The translations under genes were made by a program, and so were the position numbers. A stretch of 7,881 bases of DNA from an uncultured Oscillospiraceae bacterium (GTDB lineage: Bacteria; Bacillota; Clostridia; Oscillospirales; Oscillospiraceae), in the NCBI GenBank assembly GCA_900756495.1, contig CAAEKI010000221.1, positions 1 through 7,881 on the forward strand, read 5' to 3'. The notes below the pieces were generated by a model, which had not been told where the DNA came from, did no database searches, and was given only the letters and a program-made list of their open reading frames with translations. Of the stretch, positions 1 through 5,441 are shown piece by piece (the first letter of the stretch is position 1; every line of letters starts with the position of its first letter).

Positions 1-212
1 CGCAGGCAATGATTTTATCCGTATCATAACCGCGATCCGCCAGCAGCGTTTTGGCAGATATCCCCTCGATCAGATGGACAGCTTCTTTGCAATCAGCTCC
101 GGTACCCTCTGTGATAAGTACTCTGACTGGCATACCATTTGCATCCACGGCAAGGTGAATTTTGGTATTGAGCCCCCTTTTGTGCGGCTCATCTCTTGAT
201 TGCCGCCTTTTG
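1..212. repeat. Left arm of a window-spanning inverted repeat
   Basis: Bases 1-212 are the reverse complement of 7670-7881, with mismatches only at 100, 156, 169 and 190 (about 98% identity). The outermost 99 bases are identical. Similarity ends abruptly at 212/7670, where the right-hand IS copy is truncated. The repeat is transposase coding sequence, not an IS terminal repeat. Confidence 0.95.
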
Positions 213-334
213 CTCCGGCTGCATGTGGATGTACCTTGCAATGGCTTGCATCAATCATAAGCCATTCAAAATCAGGCTCGTCCACCAAGATTTCAAGGAG
301 CTTTTCCCAAATCCTCTTGTCTCGCCACGGTGCT

Positions 335-362
335 CCTGTGCGCAGAATCCTGTGCGCAGAAT
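335..362. repeat. 14-bp perfect tandem duplication inside the transposase
   Basis: The unit CCTGTGCGCAGAAT occurs twice head to tail (335-348 and 349-362). On the coding (minus) strand it duplicates the codons for ILRTG. Because 14 is not a multiple of 3, it throws the transposase out of frame. Removing one copy restores WILRTGAPWRDKRIW. Confidence 0.92.
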
Positions 363-375
363 CCAGAAAACACCG

Positions 376-404
376 TTGATAAACCGGCGATTGTCTTCTA
401 TAAT
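376..404 (+). promoter_or_regulatory. Strong sigma-70-type promoter at the inner edge of the IS remnant
   Basis: TTGATA (376-381), a 17-base spacer and a perfect TATAAT (399-404) point rightward at the DUF2284 gene, whose start lies about 80 bases past the expected start site. The -35 box lies in transposase coding sequence (antisense to the FIN codons) and the -10 lies just beyond the last recognisable transposase codon, so it may be a junction promoter. The -10 is also the centre of a perfect 15-base dyad, CTTCTATAATAGAAG (395-409), which could be an operator. This is a consensus match only. Confidence 0.6.
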
Positions 405-477
405 AGAAGTAATGGGGTCAGGCGTGTATCCTGTCCCAAACCGCCCCGGCGCCCGGCGGCCCGGCGGCACTCTGATG

Positions 478-483
478 AGGAGG
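478..483 (+). promoter_or_regulatory. Ribosome binding site fixing a GTG start for the DUF2284 gene
   Basis: AGGAGG lies 8 bases before GTG at 492. No ATG lies in frame at a better distance, and the protein from this GTG aligns with the usual N-terminus of the family, so GTG is taken as the start. Confidence 0.75.
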
Positions 484-491
484 CGGTCTGA

Positions 492-1028
492 GTGACCCAA
501 GCGGAACTGATTGCCCTGGCCGAGGAGATCGGCTTTTCCCACGCCGGCGAGCTGAATGTGGCGGAGCTGGAGTTTATGCCCCAGGTGCGGGAGATGTGCG
601 CCGCCGACCGGTGCAAGTCCTACGGCGCGTGCTGGACCTGTCCCCCCGGCTGCGGCACCCTGGAGGAGGCGGCGGCCCGGGCGGTCAAATATCACCGGGG
701 CATCCTGCTCCAGTCCACCGCCCAGCTGTAGGACGACTTCGATGTGGAGGCCATGCAGGAGACCGAGCGGCTCCAGCACGATCGGTTCATGACCTTTGTA
801 GAGCGGGTGCGGCAGGAGTACCCCAACTGCCTGCCCATGGGCACCGGCACCTGCACCATCTGCGCCAAGTGTACCTACCCCGACGCCCCCTGCCGCTTCC
901 CCGAGAAGGCCATCCCCTCCGTGGAGGCCTACGGCCTGTGGGTATCCAAGGTCTGCGAGCAGTCGGGGATGTCCTACTATTACGGCCCGGGCACCATCAC
1001 CTACTCGGCCTGCGTGCTCATCGACTGA
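492..1028 (+). pseudogene. DUF2284 cysteine-rich predicted metal-binding protein, interrupted by an in-frame TAG
   Basis: Reading from GTG 492 to TGA 1026-1028 gives 178 residues plus one TAG at codon 80 (729-731). The frame matches DUF2284 (COG5423-type predicted metal-binding proteins) on both sides. The N-terminal half has Cys at 36, 41, 47, 50 and 54 (MCAADRCKSYGACWTCPPGC). The C-terminal half has Cys at 113, 121, 124, 127, 134, 155 and 174 (CTICAKCTYPDAPC, then a YYYGP motif and TYSACVLID at the end). Such Cys clusters suggest bound metal or iron-sulfur; the biochemical role is not known to me. The family usually has Glu at the TAG position (LEDDFD-like), so a single GAG to TAG change explains the break. 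No frameshift or deletion is seen, so this is a recent loss, a sequencing error or suppressed amber. ATG 744 could restart the second half, but I see no good ribosome site. The gene converges on the amidohydrolase operon and is not part of it. Confidence 0.85.
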
Positions 1029-1049
1029 ACCCGGTCCACATGAACCGCA

Positions 1050-1089
1050 AAAGGCCGCCCGGCGCCATGTACAGTGCCGGGCGGCCTTT
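1050..1089. terminator. Bidirectional intrinsic terminator between convergent genes
   Basis: A perfect 14-bp stem, AAAGGCCGCCCGGC (1050-1063) with GCCGGGCGGCCTTT (1076-1089), and a 12-base loop. It starts 21 bases after the DUF2284 stop. A run of A on the left and of T on the right makes it usable on both strands, though the T runs are short. Confidence 0.8.
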
Positions 1090-1104
1090 CCGCTGTGAAA
1101 AGCG

Positions 1105-1138
1105 GTCCGGTCGGACACAGGGGGGTGCCCGACCGGAC
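1105..1138 (-). terminator. Likely terminator of the TRAP/amidohydrolase operon
   Basis: A perfect 10-bp stem, GTCCGGTCGG (1105-1114) with CCGACCGGAC (1129-1138), and a 14-base loop, 32 bases downstream of the amidohydrolase stop. On the minus strand the stem is followed by CGCTTTT, a weak U-tract. A smaller stem (CCGCT/AGCGG, 1090-1105) adjoins it, and the hairpin at 1050-1089 is a second stop. Confidence 0.65.
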
Positions 1139-1170
1139 GGATAAGGGGGGTGAGAGTGAGAGTGTAAGGC

Positions 1171-2157
1171 TCAGATCTTGAGCAGAGACTTGGCATTCTT
1201 GTAGGCGATAGCCTGGAGCACGTCGGAAGAGAGGTTCACGGTGTTGAACCACTGGTTGGCCTCGACGGGGTCCTCGTAAGGGTAGTCCACAGAGTACATC
1301 ACCCGGTCGGGCCCCAGGATGCGCAGGGTGTACTCCAGGGCGGGGGTATAGAAGAAGCCGCTGGTGGTGGCGTAGAAGTTCCGCTGGAAGTACTCGGTGA
1401 CGGTGAGCTTGCGGGGCCGACCGTTGGCGGCGGCCACCTCGCCGTCCCAGCCCTCTTTCTGGATGCGGTGGTCCATCCGCCAGCACCAGAAGGGCAGGAG
1501 CTCGCCCAGATGTCCCAACACCACCTTGGCATTGGGCACCTTGTCAAACAGGCCACTGATGATCAACCGGAGCACGTGCTCGCAGGTCTCCACATGGAAG
1601 CCCCAGGCGGAGCCCTTCAGCTCGGGGTAGGGCTTATAGGTGGTCTCCCGGTCGTCGGGCACCGTGCGGGGGTGGAGATAGACCGGCACGTCCAGGGCCT
1701 CGGCGGCCTTCCAGAAGTCCAGGTACTCGGGGGCGTCGTAGTAGATGGGCGCCGCGCCGCCGGCGTTGTCATACCCGTTGATCATGGCGCCCACCAGGCC
1801 CAGCTCCCTGACGGCCCGCTGCAGCTCCGCGATGGCGGCCTGGGGATCCCGCATGGGCAGACAGGCAAAGGCCCGCAGCCGGTCGGTGTGCCCGGAAATG
1901 GCCTCGGCCACATAGTCGTTCCACCGCCTGGCCGTGTCCGCCTCGATGGCGGGGTCCCGGATGCCCTGGATGGAGGGGGAGGTGGCTGAGAGCACACTCA
2001 TCTCCAGCTCGCCCTCGTCCATGGCGCGGATACGCATATCGGTCAGGTCGCGCAGCCGGGCCTCACACTGGCGGAATTCACGCAGGCTGAGCAGCTGAGG
2101 GGTGTACTCCTCCACGCCGTCTACGGAAAACGCCTCTTCCAACGCAATTTTTTTCAT
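1171..2157 (-). CDS. Amidohydrolase-superfamily (COG2159) enzyme, probable nonoxidative hydroxyarene-acid decarboxylase
   Basis: The 328-residue protein has the length and motif order of the 2,6-dihydroxybenzoate (gamma-resorcylate) / 2,3-dihydroxybenzoate decarboxylase group of amidohydrolase-2 (TIM-barrel) enzymes: KIALEEAF at 3-10, LPMRDPQAAIAELQRAV at 100-116, GAMINGY at 123-129, YLHPRT at 160-165, LGHLGELLPFWCWRMDHR at 214-231, FYATTSGFF at 261-269 and DRVMYSVDYPYE at 284-295. Aligned from memory to gamma-resorcylate decarboxylase, likely metal ligands are Glu7, His162 and Asp291, with His216, Glu219 and Arg227 in the active site. Position 9 is Ala, as in 2,3-dihydroxybenzoate and salicylate decarboxylases, where gamma-resorcylate decarboxylase has a His ligand. 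No signal peptide is present, so it acts in the cytoplasm. The ATG has AAGGAG 8 bases upstream. It is the last gene of the TRAP operon, 44 bases after dctM, so its substrate is probably what the transporter imports. Other COG2159 activities (ACMSD-like decarboxylase, hydrolase) remain possible. Confidence 0.82.
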   Translation of the reverse strand: MKKIALEEAFSVDGVEEYTPQLLSLREFRQCEARLRDLTDMRIRAMDEGELEMSVLSATSPSIQGIRDPAIEADTARRWNDYVAEAISGHTDRLRAFACLPMRDPQAAIAELQRAVRELGLVGAMINGYDNAGGAAPIYYDAPEYLDFWKAAEALDVPVYLHPRTVPDDRETTYKPYPELKGSAWGFHVETCEHVLRLIISGLFDKVPNAKVVLGHLGELLPFWCWRMDHRIQKEGWDGEVAAANGRPRKLTVTEYFQRNFYATTSGFFYTPALEYTLRILGPDRVMYSVDYPYEDPVEANQWFNTVNLSSDVLQAIAYKNAKSLLKI

Positions 2158-2201
2158 CTGCTGTTCTCCTTATTTTATTGTCGTATTTTGGCACGGCCGC
2201 C

Positions 2202-3503
2202 TCAGCTCAGGATGTTGGGCAGCAGGAGCGTCAGGCCCGGCACATAAGTGATGATCAAAAGTCCCACAATGTAGAGAATGATGTAGGGGATCAGGGCCCG
2301 TGAAATCTCCCCCATGGATTTTTTCAGCACGCTCTGGGCCACAAAGATGTTCAGGCCGAAGGGGGGCGTAAACATGCCGATGGAGAGGTTCACCGTAAAC
2401 ACCAGGCCCAGGTGGATGGGGTCAATCCCCAGAACCTTGGCGGTGGGCAGGAGCAGGGGGGCCAGGATGAGCACGGCGGCACCCGTGTCGAAGAAGCAGC
2501 CCACAATCAGCAGCAGCACGTTGAGCATCAGCAGGAACATGATCTTGTCAAAGGAGCCGAAGCTCTCGGTGATCAGGGTGGGGAGCTGGGCCATGGTGGC
2601 CATCTGGGCGAAGCAGGTGCTCACAGAGATGAGGATGAAGATCTGGCCCGCCGTCTTGCCCGCGTCGGCCAGCTGCCTGGGGATCTGGGAGAACTTGATG
2701 TCCTTGAGCACAAACACGGCCACCACGAAGGAGTACACGGCGGCAACGGCGCCGGCCTCGGTGGGAGTGAAGATGCCGGAGTAGATCCCGCCCAGGATGA
2801 TGACCGGGAGGATAAGCACCGGGATCGCCCGAATGAAGGTAGTCTTAATCTCGCCGGCAGTGGCCCGGGGCTGGGCCTGGGACTCATAGAGGCCCAGCTT
2901 GCTGTTGCGGGCGCATCTCCAGAACAGGTAGCCGGCCACCAGCGCCACCAGCAGCAGTCCGGGGAGGAATCCGCCCATGAACAGGCTGGTCACAGAGGAC
3001 TCGGTGGCGATACCATAGATGATAAGAGTGATGCTGGGGGGGATGATGGTGCTCAGGGCGCCGGAGGAGACGATCACGCCGGTGGAGAGGCTGGGGCCCT
3101 GGGCCTTGGCCAGGGGCTCATAGACCACCTTTCCGAAGGTGGCCACCGCCGCCGGGGAGGAGCCCGAGATGGCGCCGAACACCGCGTTGGCGAAGAGGCA
3201 GGCCACGGCCAGCCCCGCCTTGGTGTGCCGGAGCAGCACCATAAAGAAGTCGATGAGCCTCGATCCCAGGGTGCTGGCCTGAATGAAGGTGCCGGTCAGG
3301 ATGAAGAAGGGAATGCACAGGAAGCTGGTCTTGGCCACGTTGTCGAACATTCCCGTAAAGATGCTCTCCACGGGGACCTTCACCACAAAGAGGGCCAGGT
3401 AGAGGGTGGGGCCCAGGATGGCCAGGTAGAGGGGGACGTTCAGTACCGCCAGAACCACCAGGATGATGGCGCAGGGGATCAGAATTGCGACGACGTCAGG
3501 CAT
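2202..3503 (-). CDS. dctM: TRAP transporter large permease subunit (DctM family)
   Basis: A 433-residue, very hydrophobic membrane protein that forms the ion-coupled translocation channel of a TRAP transporter. Family landmarks are clear: FGAISGSSPAAVATFG (109-124), GALSTIIPPSITLIIYG (148-164), FTPTEAGAVAAVYSF (245-259) and NLSIGMFTPPFGLNIFVA (372-389). A dozen or so membrane segments span the chain, with a polar cytoplasm-like stretch around 196-222. The length is normal for a separate DctM, so this is not a DctQM fusion. An upstream in-frame ATG at 3554 would add 17 residues inside dctQ. I prefer the ATG at 3503, because MPDVVAILIP is the usual-looking N-terminus and a GGAGGGGGAGAGG tract lies just upstream. 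The start overlaps the dctQ stop by 8 bases, which suggests translational coupling and equal subunit amounts. Confidence 0.93.
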   Translation of the reverse strand: MPDVVAILIPCAIILVVLAVLNVPLYLAILGPTLYLALFVVKVPVESIFTGMFDNVAKTSFLCIPFFILTGTFIQASTLGSRLIDFFMVLLRHTKAGLAVACLFANAVFGAISGSSPAAVATFGKVVYEPLAKAQGPSLSTGVIVSSGALSTIIPPSITLIIYGIATESSVTSLFMGGFLPGLLLVALVAGYLFWRCARNSKLGLYESQAQPRATAGEIKTTFIRAIPVLILPVIILGGIYSGIFTPTEAGAVAAVYSFVVAVFVLKDIKFSQIPRQLADAGKTAGQIFILISVSTCFAQMATMAQLPTLITESFGSFDKIMFLLMLNVLLLIVGCFFDTGAAVLILAPLLLPTAKVLGIDPIHLGLVFTVNLSIGMFTPPFGLNIFVAQSVLKKSMGEISRALIPYIILYIVGLLIITYVPGLTLLLPNILS

Positions 3504-3987
3504 GTCCTCTCCCCCTCCACTCATTGATAAACAGGTGGGCAACCCAGTAAACAATCACCAGCACCATGGTGGCCAGAATGATTCCGTACAGCCAGCCGAA
3601 GGGCATGCGGAGAATGGGGCTGGCGGAGTGGATCTCCAGGTTGCGGACAACCACCTTATACCCGCCGTTGATGAGAATGCCGGTAAAAATCACGGTGACA
3701 ATGCCGCGGATGTAGAACAGAATCTGCCGGGCAACCTGGTTGTTCTTGAACTTCTCGTCCAGGAAGGAGATGGAGAGCTGCTCGTCACGGAACTCCAGGG
3801 ACGGCATCATGACGAACATCATCAGGGCAGCCAGGTAGCAGCACAGCTCCTCCACCCATGGAAAGTTCATGTGGAAAAAGGAGCGGGCAAGCGCGTTGAC
3901 CGTGGTCAGCACCACGCTGACCGCCAGCATGGCGGCGGCAATTCCCACCAGCGTGTGCAGCCCGCCATTCAAGGTTTTTCGTATCAT
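3496..3987 (-). CDS. dctQ: TRAP transporter small permease subunit (DctQ family)
   Basis: A 163-residue membrane protein with four predicted helices (about 9-35, 45-63, 85-108 and 128-152), the standard DctQ layout. WVEELCCYLAALMMFVMM (44-61), followed by EFRDEQLSISFLDEKF, corresponds to the family's W-x-E-E helix and the polar stretch after it. It pairs with DctM in the membrane. The ATG has AAGGGGG shortly upstream. It lies 41 bases after dctP and overlaps dctM by 8 bases. The family is poorly conserved in sequence, so the call rests on size, topology, the WVEE motif and position between dctP and dctM. Confidence 0.9.
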   Translation of the reverse strand: MIRKTLNGGLHTLVGIAAAMLAVSVVLTTVNALARSFFHMNFPWVEELCCYLAALMMFVMMPSLEFRDEQLSISFLDEKFKNNQVARQILFYIRGIVTVIFTGILINGGYKVVVRNLEIHSASPILRMPFGWLYGIILATMVLVIVYWVAHLFINEWRGRGHA

Positions 3988-4028
3988 AATTTCCCCCTTG
4001 CCGAATCAGGTCAGATGAGGACCGGTGT

Positions 4029-5135
4029 TCACGACTCCGCTGTATTGGCCTCCACGTATTCCACCACCATGTCGTAGAAGGGCTGGGCCTCGGGCATGGT
4101 CTTCAGGAAGGCCTCGTGGGTGGCGGCGGCAGCGGCCTCGTTCATCTGGGCCTTAACCTCGTCGGAGACCTCCACAATCTCGCAGCCCTCAGACACCATG
4201 TGGTCATAGCAGTCCTGGATGTAGGTGTGGGTGTAGGTGTAGACCGACTCCCGGACCTCCTCCACCGTCTCCTCCAGTATCTGGCGCAGGTCGTCGGGCA
4301 GCTGGTCCAGAAGCTGGTTGCTGAACATGACGCAGTTGCTGGTGGGGTTGCTGGGGGCCTTGATCAGATAGGGAGCCTTCTCATAGAGCTTCATGGGGTC
4401 GTACATGGTCACGTCGTTGAGCAGGCCGTCGATGGCGCCCTGCTGGAGGGCCAGGGCCAGGTCGTTGGTGGACATGCTCACGGGGGAGGCGCCGTAGGCC
4501 TTGATCTCGTTCTGGGCCACCTCGCTGTCGAAGCTGCGGATCTTCAGGCCCTTGAGATCCTCCATGGACTCGACGGGGGTGTCCAGCAGCAGCTCCTTCT
4601 CCACGCAGTAGAGGTAGGCGAGGGGCGTCATGCCCAGCTTGGAGATCTCCTCCCGGAAGGCGTCGCCCACCTCGGTCTTGTTGAGCATCTCATACTGTAT
4701 CTCGCTGTCGGGCACCAGGGCGGGCATGTCCAGGATATTCATGATGGGGGCGATAGTGGTGAAGAAGCCCACAGGCAGGATGACAGCCTGGACGGTGCCG
4801 TTCTGCAGGCCCTGGATCATCTGGGTATTGGAGCCCAGCTGGTTGGCCGGGTAGAGCTCCACCTGGAACTGATCGGACTTGCTCTCCAGCGCCGTCTTGA
4901 ACTCCTCCATGAACTGGTTGGGGTGGCTGGGGAGGACGGTGGCGCAGCCCATGCGGATGACATAGGTCTCTCCCGTGTTCTCCACCGGGGCGGAGCTCTC
5001 CTCAGCACCTCTCTGGTCGGCCGAGGGAGCCGAGCTGCTTCCGCCGCTGCCGCTACCGCCGCCGCAGGCGGCCAGGCAGATGCTCAGAACCATGGCAATC
5101 GAGAGTATCCATGCGATTTTCCTATTCTTTTTCAT
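4029..5135 (-). CDS. dctP: TRAP transporter substrate-binding lipoprotein (DctP family)
   Basis: A 368-residue extracytoplasmic solute receptor. The N-terminus has KKNRK, a hydrophobic stretch and lipobox LAAC with Cys24 as the lipidation site, then a Gly/Ser-rich linker (25-55), as expected for a membrane-tethered binding protein in a Gram-positive. The mature domain shows the DctP pattern: YVIRMGCATVLPSHPNQFMEEF (58-79), LYPANQLGSNTQMIQGLQNGTV (94-115), MEDLKGLKIRSFDSE (191-205), GASPVSMSTNDLALALQQGAIDGLLN (215-240) and a long C-terminal helical region. Arg200 matches the arginine that normally pairs with the ligand carboxylate, so an organic acid ligand is likely; its identity cannot be read. 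The ATG follows AAAGGAGG by about 10 bases. It is the first gene of dctPQM-amidohydrolase and is separated from the upstream regulator gene by a terminator. Confidence 0.93.
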   Translation of the reverse strand: MKKNRKIAWILSIAMVLSICLAACGGGSGSGGSSSAPSADQRGAEESSAPVENTGETYVIRMGCATVLPSHPNQFMEEFKTALESKSDQFQVELYPANQLGSNTQMIQGLQNGTVQAVILPVGFFTTIAPIMNILDMPALVPDSEIQYEMLNKTEVGDAFREEISKLGMTPLAYLYCVEKELLLDTPVESMEDLKGLKIRSFDSEVAQNEIKAYGASPVSMSTNDLALALQQGAIDGLLNDVTMYDPMKLYEKAPYLIKAPSNPTSNCVMFSNQLLDQLPDDLRQILEETVEEVRESVYTYTHTYIQDCYDHMVSEGCEIVEVSDEVKAQMNEAAAAATHEAFLKTMPEAQPFYDMVVEYVEANTAES

Positions 5136-5158
5136 TTTCCTGCTTCCTCCTTTGTTCA

Positions 5159-5175
5159 GATACCAGTTGATACCA
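5159..5175. repeat. GATACCA direct repeat in the dctP leader
   Basis: GATACCA at 5159-5165 and again at 5169-5175, giving a 10-base period (one helical turn), 24-40 bases before the dctP start. Related GATAC words occur at 5312-5316 and 5357-5361, and in inverse orientation near 5336. They may be regulator half-sites; chance is not excluded. Confidence 0.4.
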
Positions 5176-5236
5176 CTTTAAACGGTTTCCTCTGTTTGGC
5201 TGCAACACTTTTGTTCTATTTCACAAGATAGCACTG

Positions 5237-5265
5237 AATATAGGTTTCTAAAATGGCAAAGTTGA
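5237..5265 (-). promoter_or_regulatory. Candidate dctP promoter with weak -35
   Basis: On the minus strand, TCAACT (5265-5260), a 17-base spacer and TATATT (5242-5237), about 100 bases before dctP. The -10 matches consensus at 5 of 6 positions but the -35 at only 3, as often seen at activator-dependent promoters. A promoter is needed here because the terminator at 5373-5407 isolates dctP from the regulator gene. Other AT-rich placements are possible. Confidence 0.35.
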
Positions 5266-5329
5266 CGTATATATTGCAAAAATTGATATTTTATTTCCCA
5301 ATGTGCGGTGCGGATACCGTCAAAATCAC

Positions 5330-5363
5330 ATGAAGTATCCGTTCTTCATCAGATCTGATACTT
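5330..5363. promoter_or_regulatory. Cluster of overlapping dyads upstream of dctP, candidate operator
   Basis: Three interlocked dyads lie between the regulator's terminator and dctP: ATGAAG-N8-CTTCAT (5330-5349), the perfect palindrome ATCAGATCTGAT (5348-5359) and AAGTATC-N17-GATACTT (5333-5363). They are about 70-100 bases upstream of the candidate -35, a common place for activator binding. The likely binder is the adjacent AraC-family protein. AraC-family sites are usually direct repeats, so this remains a guess. In the rest of the 5136-5372 gap I recognise no riboswitch or small gene. Confidence 0.4.
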
Positions 5364-5372
5364 AAAACAAAA

Positions 5373-5407
5373 AGGACCCCCGCACATCAAAGATGTGCGG
5401 GGGTCCT
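5373..5407 (-). terminator. Intrinsic terminator of the AraC-family regulator gene
   Basis: A perfect 16-bp stem, AGGACCCCCGCACATC (5373-5388) with GATGTGCGGGGGTCCT (5392-5407), and a 3-base loop. On the minus strand it is followed by TTTTGTTTTAA. It lies 34 bases after the regulator stop and should uncouple that gene from dctP. Confidence 0.92.
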
Positions 5408-5441
5408 GACCAATGATATCCATCCTGTGGAGGCGGCGGGT

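Larger units (their letters stand above)
1..398 (-). mobile_element. IS5-family transposase remnant, degenerate, runs off the left edge
   Basis: On the minus strand the pieces of an IS5-family DDE transposase (DUF4096 N-terminal part plus DDE core) can be read in order: DNRRFINGVFWILRTG, then GAPWRDKRIWEKLLEILVDEP, then FEWLMIDASHCKVHPHAAGAKGG, then a -1 frame GLNTKIHLAVDANGMPVRV running to LLADRGYDTDKIIAC at the window edge. The Asp of MIDAS and the Asp of LADRGYD match the first two residues of the DDE triad; the Glu would lie outside. Three faults are visible. A 14-base tandem duplication (335-362) shifts the frame after LRTG. About 18-20 codons usual between PWRD and the next WRDK are missing. 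The shift near 172-182 is shared with the right-hand copy. No clear start codon or terminal repeat is seen beyond 398. The element is almost certainly inactive. The family call rests on remembered IS5 transposase motifs. Confidence 0.88.

Noticed and set aside
729..731. Reassigned TAG codon (an alternative genetic code or pyrrolysine)
   Set aside because: The intact AraC-family gene ends with TAG directly before its terminator, the DUF1846 gene has frameshifts as well, and no pyl genes or suppressor tRNA are in the window.
255..1196. Minus-strand open frame of 313 codons across the DUF2284 gene and the terminators
   Set aside because: It runs through two terminator hairpins, is antisense to a clear DUF2284 frame and only becomes meaningful in its last part, where it is the transposase remnant.
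2412..3527. Long plus-strand open frame (371 codons) opposite dctM
   Set aside because: It is antisense to an unmistakable DctM gene. The product is a Gly/His/Asp/Gln-rich string with no domain, as expected from the reverse strand of GC-rich hydrophobic coding DNA, and there is no convincing ribosome site.
4116..5231. Long plus-strand open frame (371 codons) opposite dctP
   Set aside because: Antisense shadow of dctP with a biased Gly/Val/Leu/His composition and no recognisable motif. Its equal length to the other antisense frame is a coincidence.
5262..5290. Plus-strand promoter-like TTGACG-N17-GATATT in the dctP upstream gap
   Set aside because: It would transcribe into the antisense of the regulator gene through a strong hairpin, the -10 is weak, and AT-rich gaps yield such matches by chance.
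5136..5372. Riboswitch or other structured leader RNA before dctP
   Set aside because: I see no known riboswitch core and no terminator/antiterminator pair near the dctP start; the dyads are better read as DNA-binding sites.
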